DNA from: Tanypteryx hageni
Taxonomy: Eukaryota > Arthropoda > Insecta > Odonata > Petaluridae
NCBI GenBank assembly: GCA_028673005.1
Contig: CM054113.1
Span: 42,784,117 to 42,848,116 of the forward strand
Length of the DNA: 64,000 nt
Reading direction: 5' to 3'
The notes under the pieces are model-generated. The model was not told the DNA's origin and made no database searches. It saw only the letters and a list, made by a program, of their open reading frames with translations. Positions 10,434 through 21,337 of this stretch are shown piece after piece (position 1 is the first letter of the stretch; every line of letters begins with the position of its first letter). The translations under genes were made by a program, and so were the position numbers.

Positions 10434-13315
10434 AGAGTAGGGTAGGGTGTAGGCGTATTAGGAGATTTCATAGGGGCATCGAGTGTAATACAGTTTCTGG
10501 TCGCAAAGTGAGAGAGTCCACCTGCGAAAGCCGTAATAGAGCAGTTAATGCTTCGGGCGATAACGAGAAATTAAATATTATAGTTTTAAACTGCCGCAGC
10601 ATTCGTAGGAAGTCTGCCGAACTCGAACACGTAATTCGCACGTTGCATGCGGATGTAGTTATAGGTACGGAAAGTTGGCTCACTGAAGATATCGCTAGCC
10701 AAGAAATTTTTCCGAAAAGCTATAGAGTATACAGAAAAGACCGCGCCAATAGAATAGGTGGCGGAGTATTTTTGGCAATAAGTGAAAAGTACGATAGTTG
10801 TCAGATCCCTATTATCGATGAAACGACCGAGAGCGTGTGGTGCCGCCTAGGTAAGGATAATTCGAAAAAGATATATTTATGCTCATTTTACAGACCACCT
10901 AATGCCAAAGTTGATTATATTTTAAGTTTAGAGAGGCAATTAGCCGAGCTTAGATCTATTATGAACGACGGTTACGTGATAATTGGAGGCGATTTTAACT
11001 TACCGTCAATCGATTGGGAAAACCTATGTTTCGTTACGGGAGGTAAAGAACGCGAATCGTGTGAAGCCTTAATTGACACGTTTCATGAATATTCCTTAAT
11101 CCAGATGGTACAAAAAGCCACGCGTTCGGGCAATGTTCTCGACTTGCTTGCTTCTAACATCCCGCATAGGATAACTAAGGTATCCACAGAGGAGGGACTT
11201 AGCGACCATCGAGCTGTGTATGCGGAGTGCGAATTAAAGCTCAAAAGACATCCTAAGCCTCTTCGGAATGTATACGCTTTCGCCAAGGCCGACTTTAAAA
11301 GTTTCAGCTTACATCTCAAAAGTACCTTTGTCAGTTATCGTGAAAAGACAGAACGATTAGGTATGGAGCCATCATGGTTATTATTTAAGAATATACTAGG
11401 AAGAGGTATCAATAGATTTATCCCCAGTAAGTTAAAATCTGATAAGAAAGAACCTCGTTGGTTTAATAAGGAAGTCAGGATTGCCTTAAGACGACAGAGG
11501 CGTAGCCACGCAAAATTGAAAAACATACCTACCACCGCTTCCGATGAGTATCGCACAGCTATAGTCCATGAGTATAACAGTGCCCGCGTACTAGCGAGAA
11601 AAACCATGCGTAACGCATTTAACACCTTCCGGAATGAGGTATTAAATACAAAATTGAAGGAGGATCCAAAAGCGTTCTGGTCCTATGTAAGAGAAGTCAA
11701 GGGAGTGGGTCCTTCAATACCCTCCCTGCGATGTGATTCCGGAGACATCCTTCACGATGGGGAGGATAAAGCTAATCTACTAAACGTTTACTTCGCGAAG
11801 GCGTTCACGGCAGGTGGAAATATACTTAAAGATAATCTTATTCCCGATGGATGTACTCGGATGGATAATATTAAAATCTCTGAGGCAGGAATAGCGAAGC
11901 AACTGAGTGCGATAAAGCCCAACAAAAATCCTGGACCAGAAGGAATTCCCGCGCGTGTATTAAAAGAACTAGCAGAAGATATAGCTCCCTTCCTTCGGAT
12001 AGTTTTCGAGAAATCTCTTACCCTCTGTGAGGTTCCTGATGATTGGAAACTAGCACACGTCACACCCATTCATAAGGGAGGTGACAAAGAAAACCCCGAA
12101 AATTATAGGCCGATTTCTCTAACATCATTATCATGTAAGATTTTGGAGCACATTATTGTTAGCAACACAATGCGTTATCTTGAGAGTAGATCGCTCTTAG
12201 TCAGCTGTCAACATGGCTTCAGAAAAGGTAGATCCTGTGACACCCAACTCGGTCTGTTTGTGAATGATGTTTTATCATGCGGCGAAAATAATAAGCAGGT
12301 CGATGCAGTGTTCCTTGATTTTAGAAAAGCTTTTGACAAGGTTCCCCACCGTAAGTTGTTATTAAAATTGGGAAATCTTGGCGTTAATGTTAAAGTCATT
12401 AACTGGGTTCGCGCTTTCCTTTGGAATAGAAAACAAAAAGTAGTCATCGATGGTAAGTCCTCGAGTGTGGCAGATGTAGTCTCTGGAGTGCCGCAGGGTA
12501 GTGTGATCGGACCTATGCTTTTCTTGCTTTATATAAACGACATCAGCTCAGTTGTAAAAAGTAATATCAGGCTTTTTGCGGATGACACCGTAGTCTATAG
12601 AGAAATTAGTGGTCCTAGCGACCATCGTCAGCTTCAGGATGATCTGGATGCGTTATCTGTTTGGTGCAAGGAATGGCAGCTAGAAGTCAATCAGAAAAAG
12701 AGTAACGTTCTAAACTTTTGGAAATCTAGAAGCCCATCGTCCGTGTTTACCTACTCGATAGATGGTGAGATCATTCCTGTTTCGGAATCCGTGAAATACC
12801 TCGGGGTAACCTTGAATCGTGACCTGTCTTGGGACACCCACATAAGACGAGTGATAGGTGCGGCAAATAAGAAGTTGGCTTTTGTGCGTAGGATAGTCAG
12901 GAAAAGCACGGAAAAGGTGAGAGAATCCTGTTATTTATCGTTGGTTAGACCTCAAATGGAATACGCAGCAGCGGTTTGGGATCCATATCAGAGGGGACTC
13001 ATAAAGGATTTAGAAAAAATACAGCGGCGAGCAGCTAGATTCGTGAAAAAGAATTACGATAAAAAACAGAGCGTTACGTTACTCATTGATGAGTTGAGTT
13101 GGCCATCGTTGAAAGATCGTAGATTACAGGCGAGACTTAAACTTCTAGATAAATATAGGTCGGAGATATTCGTAAATGAAATGAAGGATATTATTCGACA
13201 ACCAACGTATATCGGACGGAGGGATAATGACGACAAGATTCGCGAAATAGATAGTAGAACGGAGAGGTATAAGGAGTCCTTTTTCCCTAGGACAATACGT
13301 GACCACAATAGATAA
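10421..13315 (+). CDS. LINE ORF2: AP endonuclease plus reverse transcriptase, no AUG start
   Basis: The frame is open from 10418 to the TAA at 13313-13315, with no in-frame ATG before about codon 152 counted from the GTG at 10508. Starting there would delete half of the endonuclease, so initiation by -1 frameshifting from ORF1 is the best explanation. Counting from 10508, the endonuclease covers residues about 22-240, with LNCRS (N28), GTESW (E55), SFYRPP, GGDFNLPSIDW (D162, N164) and SDH (H234). The reverse transcriptase covers about 475-770: KNPGPEGIP, NYRPISLTS, QHGFRKGRS, FLDFRKAFD (motif A), SGVPQGSVIGP (motif B), FADD (690-693, motif C) and KYLGVTL. A C-terminal region with MEYAAAVWDP follows. 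All catalytic residues I can check are present. It would nick target DNA and prime reverse transcription there. Confidence 0.92.
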   Translation, partial: FFRLESRVGCRRIRRFHRGIECNTVSGRKVRESTCESRNRAVNASGDNEKLNIIVLNCRSIRRKSAELEHVIRTLHADVVIGTESWLTEDIASQEIFPKSYRVYRKDRANRIGGGVFLAISEKYDSCQIPIIDETTESVWCRLGKDNSKKIYLCSFYRPPNAKVDYILSLERQLAELRSIMNDGYVIIGGDFNLPSIDWENLCFVTGGKERESCEALIDTFHEYSLIQMVQKATRSGNVLDLLASNIPHRITKVSTEEGLSDHRAVYAECELKLKRHPKPLRNVYAFAKADFKSFSLHLKSTFVSYREKTERLGMEPSWLLFKNILGRGINRFIPSKLKSDKKEPRWFNKEVRIALRRQRRSHAKLKNIPTTASDEYRTAIVHEYNSARVLARKTMRNAFNTFRNEVLNTKLKEDPKAFWSYVREVKGVGPSIPSLRCDSGDILHDGEDKANLLNVYFAKAFTAGGNILKDNLIPDGCTRMDNIKISEAGIAKQLSAIKPNKNPGPEGIPARVLKELAEDIAPFLRIVFEKSLTLCEVPDDWKLAHVTPIHKGGDKENPENYRPISLTSLSCKILEHIIVSNTMRYLESRSLLVSCQHGFRKGRSCDTQLGLFVNDVLSCGENNKQVDAVFLDFRKAFDKVPHRKLLLKLGNLGVNVKVINWVRAFLWNRKQKVVIDGKSSSVADVVSGVPQGSVIGPMLFLLYINDISSVVKSNIRLFADDTVVYREISGPSDHRQLQDDLDALSVWCKEWQLEVNQKKSNVLNFWKSRSPSSVFTYSIDGEIIPVSESVKYLGVTLNRDLSWDTHIRRVIGAANKKLAFVRRIVRKSTEKVRESCYLSLVRPQMEYAAAVWDPYQRGLIKDLEKIQRRAARFVKKNYDKKQSVTLLIDELSWPSLKDRRLQARLKLLDKYRSEIFVNEMKDIIRQPTYIGRRDNDDKIREIDSRTERYKESFFPRTIRDHNR

Positions 13316-13355
13316 CAGTGAATAATAATTAGTTAGGAACTTGGTGCGCGGCACC

Positions 13356-13388
13356 CCCTGCCATCCACCGTCAAGGTGACTTGCAGGG
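13356..13388 (+). promoter_or_regulatory. 3' UTR stem-loop of the LINE
   Basis: CCCTGC (13356-13361) pairs with GCAGGG (13383-13388), and CACC (13366-13369) pairs with GGTG (13375-13378) inside it. A hairpin immediately before the tail is where CR1/L2 reverse transcriptases are thought to recognise their RNA. The role here is by analogy. Confidence 0.6.
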
Positions 13389-13392
13389 TAAT

Positions 13393-13415
13393 ATGTAGAT
13401 GTAGATGTAGATGTA
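13393..13415 (+). repeat. ATGTAG hexamer tail of the LINE
   Basis: Three ATGTAG units plus ATGTA mark the 3' terminus. This replaces poly(A) and is typical of CR1/L2-type elements, which end in short tandem repeats. Confidence 0.85.
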
Positions 13416-16400
13416 TTATAACAGCAACAATTATGGACAGAAGTTTAACCACAAAAAACAGAATTAAAAGCTCTTCTATAAAAGGAGCGATTTATTTTTA
13501 GAATTTTCAAAAAAATTCCTGGTCCCGCTCTATTCTCAACTTTCCTAAATGGTCGGCTACGCATTACGAAATTTCACATCAAATCTTAATCATCAGAACC
13601 TGTCATTTGCTTTTAAATAGCGCGACGCAACCCTCCCACGTGCTTAGACATACGCGCACACGCATTATCCCCACGCGTTGTTTCACGTCATTAGCCTTCG
13701 TCATGTCCTCATGGCCCGACAACTCAATCGATGGTCCACATCGGGCGCGAAAAACATCGGGAAGCAAACACGAGCGTGGCTCCAAAATCCCGAATAAAAG
13801 TGGGATTCGATGAGAGGCGCGAGGAAACGGAAGTTCGAGGCTAATTATCGCGTCGACTGAAGCGTCCGCGGGGGCGACGCGCGACTCATTCGAGGCGCCA
13901 TACAGTCGGAACATTCAGCAAGATGTCACCCATAGAACCAGAGCCCAAGTCGGCGTCCTTTACTGTCGCTGAAATTTTGCCAATTCATTGAAACCGGCGT
14001 AAGTGTCGCGTTAGAACAATCGGAATTGGCAAATGTTAATTTACGCATGCGCGGCGATCACTCGGGTAACGACGTCTCGCGTTTACGATGCCCTAATGCG
14101 ATGACCCCTCCTCGGCTAATTCGTGCTTACGACGCTCGTGAACGAATTAATACACTTGACGCGCGTCGCCTGTGTTACATGGACTGCGTTTCACCGGCCC
14201 TTGGGCCACTCACCTTCCGCCTTGTACCGTGCAAATCCTGAGTCGGCAATATATTTTTTCTAACATTAACTCTTCTCCTTTCAGAAAAGATTGGCGACTT
14301 CCAAAATACTTTTGATAAAAAGATACAAAATTATTCTTTTGAGATTTTAACATAACATAACGACGTTCCTCATAACATTTCCATGAATATATTTAGTGCC
14401 ACTATACGAAGGATATGATAGCCTCTTTACACTACGGGAATTATTGCCGATAACACGAATAAAGCAGGAGTACTAAAAATTAAATCACAGCAGCTGCCAT
14501 GCTAAAAACACTGTATCTACCTTCTAACATTAAATTTTATAACGATACCTTTGCCTGTTCAATACCACATTACGAAAAGAGTTAAAAATTTCACCTTGTA
14601 TGACCCAATGTTGGGCGTTACGATTTCCAGCTTAAAATATTTGAAGCGAATAACTGGAGGAGATTTTCGTCACCTTTCTCTATCCGAGGGCTGCGGTCTC
14701 GCATCTTCAAGGCCGCACGAGGTCGATTTTGGAATGGTTACGTCATTATCTACTTCTTTGCTCGAGCCCGAGTCGTTCCGGTCATTCCGAACGGACCTTT
14801 TCTTGCAGTAGCGCGTGAGTAACGTTAGCCAATCAAAAACAGCGACCTTTTAATCTTAAGTCGCTGAAATTAACAATAAAATAACGGTTTCCCCTTTACT
14901 ACAAATTACCTCCAATAATTCCTTTTGAAGGTTTTGAAATTTACTTTTAGGATATTTGATTATTACATCGATTCCTGTTTTTTTTAGTTTTGCGTTATAC
15001 ATAGGAACCCCAAAACGAGATATGGACACTTAAATCTAAATTTTCGTAAGGATTAATCTTCATGCAGAAAGAAATGTTAGATTTCAAATAGTGATATGCT
15101 ATTTTCGTTTATATAAAAAAGATTGACTCCAAGATTAGAAATTTAGTTTCAATCGCTGCAGAGAGGTTAAGGGTTTCCGAGAATAAGAATTTTACAAAGT
15201 ACGAAGCATAAAGAAATCAAATTAAAATGCATCAGTTACGACATAAGTCATTGTTGAAAATTTTCAATTCGCCTTATAATCTTCCAACTGGCAAAATTTT
15301 CGTCTTGACTCTCGAACCTTTTATGCTATCCTGACTCCAGACGAGCATTCGGACAGAGCTTAAGCATTAGCGCTTTCAACGGCGAGAAAATGGGATGGGG
15401 TTGACAAGGAGAAAAGGGAAAACGTGAGGATTGGTCGAGGAGAATAGGAATTAGAGAGAGTGGGGAGGGAGGAGTTGGAGGTTGGAAGAAGAAAAGAAGG
15501 TAGGAACAAGGAAGTTTGAAAGGAAAGATAGATTGAGGACAATATAAATAGTGTAAAGAGAAATGGGCGGAGGAACATTCTAACAAGATGGTAACAAAAA
15601 AAAACTTTTAAAACATTCATACATACTGATAGATACGTGTGCGTGTACTTTTGGCTAATCAATCTCTTGGATTATTATAGCTGACAGATACGTATTGAAC
15701 TACAATCAGACTTAAAACTGCAGTATAAAAAACAAATCAGATACGGTTCAATTCCTGGAGTTGCACTGTTTTAACAACTCCTTAGAGCCTTCTAAGATAT
15801 TCGTCACTAAATTCACATTTGAGAAAAAGCAACACCACACCCTTCATCTTATACTCCTCGCAAGACATTTGTTAGGACTTGTATCTCGCTTGCATGCAAC
15901 CAGAGACAGACGTTACGCTGCAGGTCAAGCCAAAAATCCGACGGATTAAAGCAATGGATCGAGAGAAAATAAAGCCTTGGGAAATTCGAAAAGAAAGGGA
16001 ATCCCCACTTCGAACGTACAGGAAACGTTATGGATTGGGAGGGACTCCCGACTGGATGAGGAGGCAGGACCTCTCCCATTGTTGGGACACCGCCTCTTAC
16101 GTCACGCTTCGCGCGGATGAAAGTTTCCTATCCGATGGGCCGAATAAAAACATCTCGGAAGTTGGGATTCGACGAAACATCTCCTATACCAGTGCAATTT
16201 TTTCTTTCTCAATCACATCGCTTTTCGTAAGCAATGAGGAAATGGAATGTTGTTACTTTTGTGAATCATCCGACATGCTGAAATAATTTTAGGTAAACAC
16301 GGCAAGAAATATGTCCTCGGCGGAGGCTGAAAGCAATGAATTAAAACCAAATAAACAGACACGTGAATTATGATCGAGCGATGCAACAATTATCACCTAT

Positions 16401-17890
16401 TTTCGAGGTTATAAAGTTTATTTTCAGTCGAATGTTATTCTTTTATTAGTATAATTACTCATTCAAACTCTCACAAGGAGGTTTACTTTAACTACTAAAA
16501 GAATAATGTATCATAAAATGAGTGCAAGGTTGAAATTTTCATATATCATAGTATAACGGTATTTATTTTATCGCAGCACGTTTCGTTCCATTTTCTCACG
16601 AATATAATATTTTGATTGCGCAAAGATTATTCTTCAAACATCTCGGCAAAACAATTTTTTCCTTCAATCGCGCGGAAAAATTTTCTTGTACTGTTTTTTA
16701 CCATTCCAACGAGCCATTAAAAGAAATTATTGGCCATTAAAACCTTTATAGGACTAGCAGATATTCCTCGACCATGAAAATATTCTCTCACAAGGAACGA
16801 GCAATTTCTGGAATGAGAGATGAATTATACAATCACGAAAAAATAAATTAACAAGAATTACTTGATATCTGCGCTGGTGTACGAGACAATTTATAATGTC
16901 CTCACCAACTTTAAAACGATAACCTAACAGAATTTAAACCATATAAGTTAGAACAGCATACACAAAACTTGATAAAGCTTAATGCTAATAATTTTTAAGA
17001 GTATGATTTTGAAGTGCTATCAAAGATTTAATTTCTGTAGCATACGCTATGCTCTCCCGAGATCTCCCAAGAGCTAATTTTCAAGGGTAAAAAATAAAAA
17101 AGCAAGAAGGCCATACGAATGTTCCCACTCTTCTAATCACCTTGTTAGTAAACGTCTCATTTAAATCCCCTATACTCGTCTTTGAGAAGTGACATGAAGC
17201 ATCATCTTGTTGGAATATGTACGGGCAGTTCCTCATGAACAGATTTGCTACAGAGCCGAAATTAACAAGTGAAAGTGATGCGAGAACGACAATGTCACAA
17301 CCCGCGATCGAATCCGCAGAAATGCGAATAAAAAAGTGAGCCGGCTGATTCGTGAGAAAGAGCCGCGGAAAAGGCTCGTGCGAGAGATTTAATTAAGATA
17401 ACAAGCGAAGATCCATTAGAAAAAATTAGCGTCATTCTTCCCACTGGGTTTCCGCTTCACCTCGAAGTGGAACTTTTAAGTCCCGGCCGTGAGAGCCGCA
17501 AGGTCAGAATGAGGATCGCCGGAGAATATGAAGGCAGCCGTCGCAATGAAAAAATGCGCTCGGCGCGGCGGGAAAGAATGGACACCTGGTTTGTTACTCC
17601 GTCACGCGAGAGAGGTAGCCGAGAAGACTCCTTCGCGTGGGCCAACGGAGAAGGCCACGGTAATGGTCAGCGGGCGGTAAGGAAGATTGAGAGAAATTCG
17701 GGGAGAGGAATTTTATAGGGACAAAGAAAGTGGAGGGGCAAGGTCAGGGAGAATTCCTACCGAATCGAATAAACAATCGGTCAATCTGGAGATGAGGGCG
17801 TGGATTGCAATTTATGTCATTCGATGATATTGCCAACCAACCACCATACAACGCTAGAGTGGCTATAATGGAAGACGATAAAACTAGGTG
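13416..17890. other. Non-coding stretch, partly CpG-rich
   Basis: Positions 13600-14240 are richer in CpG than the surroundings and contain a 22-codon ORF (13923-13991) described under findings. Positions 15380-15500 are purine-rich. The frame at 15879-16286 (135 codons) has no recognisable domain. Otherwise this is AT-rich DNA in which I see no gene. Confidence 0.5.
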
Positions 17891-17898
17891 CTTCAATA

Positions 17899-18155
17899 CG
17901 GAGGCGTAACTGGAAGATATAGCGCCTATGACAAAATTTTAAGGAAACGCCTTGTTTACGTAGAATATGATTTTCGCTACATTTCCATAAAGAATATTAG
18001 CGTTTTCATTAACAATAACTTAAATATTTGAGTATTAAATTAATATTTATTTATTGAAAAATAAACTTTTGGCATTTTTGTGGGAACGTTGGGCGCCTTT
18101 AGCAAGCGGCGTCTATGGCAAATGCCACTTTCGCCATACCCTAGTCACGGCACTG
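17899..18155. mobile_element. hAT-like non-autonomous element (MITE), diverged
   Basis: The left end begins CGGAGGCGTAACT and the right end, reverse-complemented, begins CAGTGCCGTGACTAGGG, a diverged pair of terminal inverted repeats of the CAGTGGCGTAGCTAGGG type seen in hAT elements. Flanks are CTTCAATA (17891-17898) and CTTCATTA (18156-18163), an 8-bp target duplication with one mismatch. At 257 bp it has no coding capacity. Confidence 0.65.
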
Positions 18156-19626
18156 CTTCATTATACCATTAAGTGAGAATCGATTCCACTCCCCCAACAA
18201 CCACTGCATTCGTTCTAACGAAGAAGTTGATATCAAATTATGCGGTGTACTAACCATTAAATGTACGGCCTTTTCTATCGTTACGGTCTTCGAAAATATT
18301 TATTATATGCTGTCAGCTCTTATGCGTGAAAATATTTTGCTGCCGGTTGTCTCTCCTTCCAACTATTAAACACGTTCTTGATGAAAACCGTGAATTTTAA
18401 AGGACGCGACCTCGGGCGGGAACAACTTACGCGGCGACCGCCAAATAGTCTCGCGCTGCTTTTGATAAGATACTAAGATAGTTGCTACGTCCGGCTGAAA
18501 TTGAAAACATTTAATTTGCATTAAAATCGGCTGATACGAACCTCAGTCAATGAGCCTTAATCATAGGAACCAATCGATCCGTAACTTCCTTGGCTCAGAA
18601 CTCGCTTCCAACTATCATTCAGTGCGCCATCAATCTCTCCTCAAATTGTCCATATATTGACCCAGTGCTATTTATATGATCACACAGCAAAAGAACTTGG
18701 CGATTAGCGTGATAATTTCTATTTTTTCAATTACAAATTAAATATATCTTAACAAGCACGCCTTAACTATAATGACGACTGATGTTTGACTTTTGCTCTT
18801 TCAATGCGTAAGAACAATACAAACGAATCTCATCAAAAATTATAACCGAAATTGCTTGACAACGGTTATATTCTCTTCAAACATGGTATATAAAGGAATA
18901 GCTTATCGAAATTTTTAAAAATATTGAGTAATTTCGCATCAAAACTTGATTTTGAAACTCATTTCGATTATATTATTATTACAAAAACAAACTTATAAAT
19001 TGTTACTCATTATCTGTGTTTATATGGCATCATCTTTATCTATGTAATTGTCGTTCAGCTTCATTAAAGCGCTCGGAGGTAACATAAATACTACAAAACA
19101 CTAAAGGCCACACCGTCTCTGACAATAAGTCTTAATAGCTTTTACCCGCAGTCTCACCTCCTAAGGATGACAGGAGAAGATGATATACTCCACAAAAGGC
19201 ACCCAACCTCATTCACGTCATACTAACAAGCGAAAGGGGAGAGGGGTTCGAGGTAATCCGGTGATTTCATTTGCTCATCTAATGCAAGGGAACAAATTGG
19301 AAGATCGGACGGGTACGATATAATTAATCGCCCACTCGTCGCATGACCCTATTTAAGATTCCTTGTAAGCTTTTTGCAGACGCCTGCAGGTGGCCACAGC
19401 TGAGGCCGCGAAGCTGCACAATCACGAAACGACTTGCGCCCGCCGGAATCGTGATGGGACAACGAAGTTTCCTCACACGATTTTCGATTCGATGGTTGCA
19501 AATCTTCCCTTGCCGAGATCTGTCCCTTTTTCTTCATCGACTACACAGATTTGCATCTCTCGAAACTGTTTTTCCTTCCTTTTCTCATTACACTGTCCAA
19601 TATAACATTTCTTGTTAAAGATGGAA

Positions 19627-19859
19627 GATATATTCGAGGAAGTCACCTTTCTTCCCAAAATTTTGAAAGTGACCAGTTATTCATTGCACTACCTCTTAGA
19701 TACCATTGCGCGTAGGCAAGAGGGAATCAGCAGGTCGTAGAAAAAAGATATATTCGAGGAAGTCACCTTTCTTCCTTAAATTTGGAAATTGACCAACTAT
19801 GCATTGCACTACCTCTTAGATGCCCATTGCGCGTAGACAAGAGGGAATCAGCAGGTTGT

Positions 19860-19862
<3 letters not shown>
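19627..19862. repeat. 120-bp unit duplicated in tandem
   Basis: GATATATTCGAGGAAGTCAC starts at 19627 and again at 19747, and the two units stay similar to their GGGAATCAGCAGG ends, with scattered substitutions and small indels. The second copy runs straight into a TA microsatellite. Confidence 0.9.

Positions 19863-19904
<42 letters not shown>
19863..19904. repeat. (TA)n microsatellite
   Basis: About 20 uninterrupted TA units directly follow the duplicated 120-bp unit. Confidence 0.95.
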
Positions 19905-19906
<2 letters not shown>

Positions 19907-21068
19907 GGGAATACAACATTTATCACAACATTCGCACTTTCAAATCCATCAGGATCATCTTTCAAGGTTCGACTCTCGGTGTAAAACAAGTCCTACGAAA
20001 TTCTTGACTTTTTCACCCCTATAAATATGAACTTTATTGACATAGCCCTTAAAAGAATACCTTACAGCACCGCCTGGTCCGTTTTGAGAACTCCTACTTC
20101 CGGAGGAGTGCTCTGAGAGAAGTCGCACTCTTCTCCAGGGAGAGACTGGCGAAGTTGGAACAGAAATTTTCGTCCTCACGGTGTAATTGGATGGGAGTCG
20201 AGTAAACTGCTCCAGCAACAAAAAAGATGGCACACTATTTATTTGGAATTAATAATTCCCGCTAAAGTTCCCTCGGATCTCCTGGATTGTATCGCCGCTC
20301 GGTAATTAACGCAGTTATCCTCAACCACCTTCCATTCGCACGTCGGTAAATCACTATCGCGAAATTCCTATCTCCGAAGGTTTTTATAGTCACATCGGTA
20401 CCCAAGCGAACCTCCATAAACTCGTGGGAGGGTACCGATGTTAATTTAAAAACAGGTTGTCTCCACGTGACGTGACCTTGTTGTAGCGTCATAAATACCT
20501 CGGATTCTTTTCAGTCGACCCCGCGATATGAGTTTTTCATAGTAATTATCTTATGCAACGAGAATAGAGAGTAATTTTTTATTGTGATACAGTAGCCTTA
20601 GTGTTAAAGGTCTCCGAGGGGAAACCGTTTTAAAGGTGAAATATAAAATGCGAGAATGCAAGGTAACTCACAGTAACGGGAAATTTTTGTTAATACATTA
20701 CAAAGAGCATTTGAGCCAAAATCGCACATTCGTTAAGCGACGTTGTTTATCGCGAAATATAAACAGTTGAAATTCGTTTTATCCTTTTAAAAATGGATAT
20801 TTGTAAATGAGCAAACGGGATAAACCCGTCACTCTACATCATAATATTCACTTGGCAACGGATATTGATAAAATATGACTCCTCAATAGCAGTAAACAGG
20901 TTTGGAAAATCAAATTCGCATTTCGGCAAGAAAGCAGCCGTCGTCCATGGTGATCGTTTCACCAACATTACATTGCAAAAACGATTTGCCCCAAGAGGAT
21001 CACCACCGACGACGGCAGTTATTCAGCCGAAATACTCGGTTTTTCCAACATATTTATGGGCATTAAGC

Positions 21069-21337
21069 AGTGGTCTACACAGTCTACGCGTTGCGTAGAC
21101 CCTATCAGTGGAGGGGGGGAACTAAATATTAGAACTAGAAGTACTCAAATTAAAACATTTACTATTATATTAGGCACAAACTAAATATTTTATATTTTTA
21201 TGGTATCAAAATAAACAAATCTACGAGATTTCTTAATTTGATAATAAAATTCAACTTTTCAATTCATAATCGCTCAAGAGAAGGCACTGTCATCAATTCT
21301 TTCGCCGTGTTCCACGCAGCCGTAGCTACGCCAACTG
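21069..21337. mobile_element. Possible hAT-like element, left end unresolved
   Basis: The right end, reverse-complemented, reads CAGTTGGCGTAGCTACGG, close to the common hAT-type terminus CAGTGGCGTAGCTA. A left-side CAGTGG occurs at about 21069, followed by GTCTACGC GTT GCGTAGAC, a perfect 8-bp inverted repeat. I could not find matching 8-bp target duplications, so the left boundary is uncertain. Confidence 0.35.

Larger units (their letters stand above)
8819..13415 (+). mobile_element. Apparently full-length CR1/L2-group non-LTR retrotransposon (LINE)
   Basis: The element is about 4.6 kb: a leader of roughly 580 bp, ORF1 (9402-10433), ORF2 (to 13315), a 100-bp 3' UTR with a stem-loop, and a tail of ATGTAG hexamers instead of poly(A). 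Both ORFs are uninterrupted, so the copy is young or under selection. Placement in the CR1/L2 group rests on an SGNH-hydrolase-like ORF1, an APE-type endonuclease joined to a reverse transcriptase, and a short microsatellite tail. The 5' end is approximate: sequence character changes near 8819, where the GTAGC-rich leader begins. I see no convincing target-site duplication, only a short imperfect resemblance (ACAAACAG before, TATAACAG after). It lies antisense to the Duox exon. Confidence 0.9.
18164..21068. other. Non-coding stretch with a tandem duplication and AT repeat
   Basis: AT-rich DNA with no gene recognised. It contains the 120-bp tandem duplication and TA microsatellite listed separately. 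Minus-strand frames at 19955-20492 have no motif. Confidence 0.5.

Noticed and set aside
10508..10510. GTG as the ORF2 start codon
   Set aside because: GTG is not a normal eukaryotic initiator, and the frame is already open upstream to 10418. A frameshift from ORF1 explains it better.
14196..14240. Minus-strand mini-exon before a GTGAGT donor at about 14208
   Set aside because: The only acceptor is poor and the exon would be about 24 nt with no recognisable peptide.
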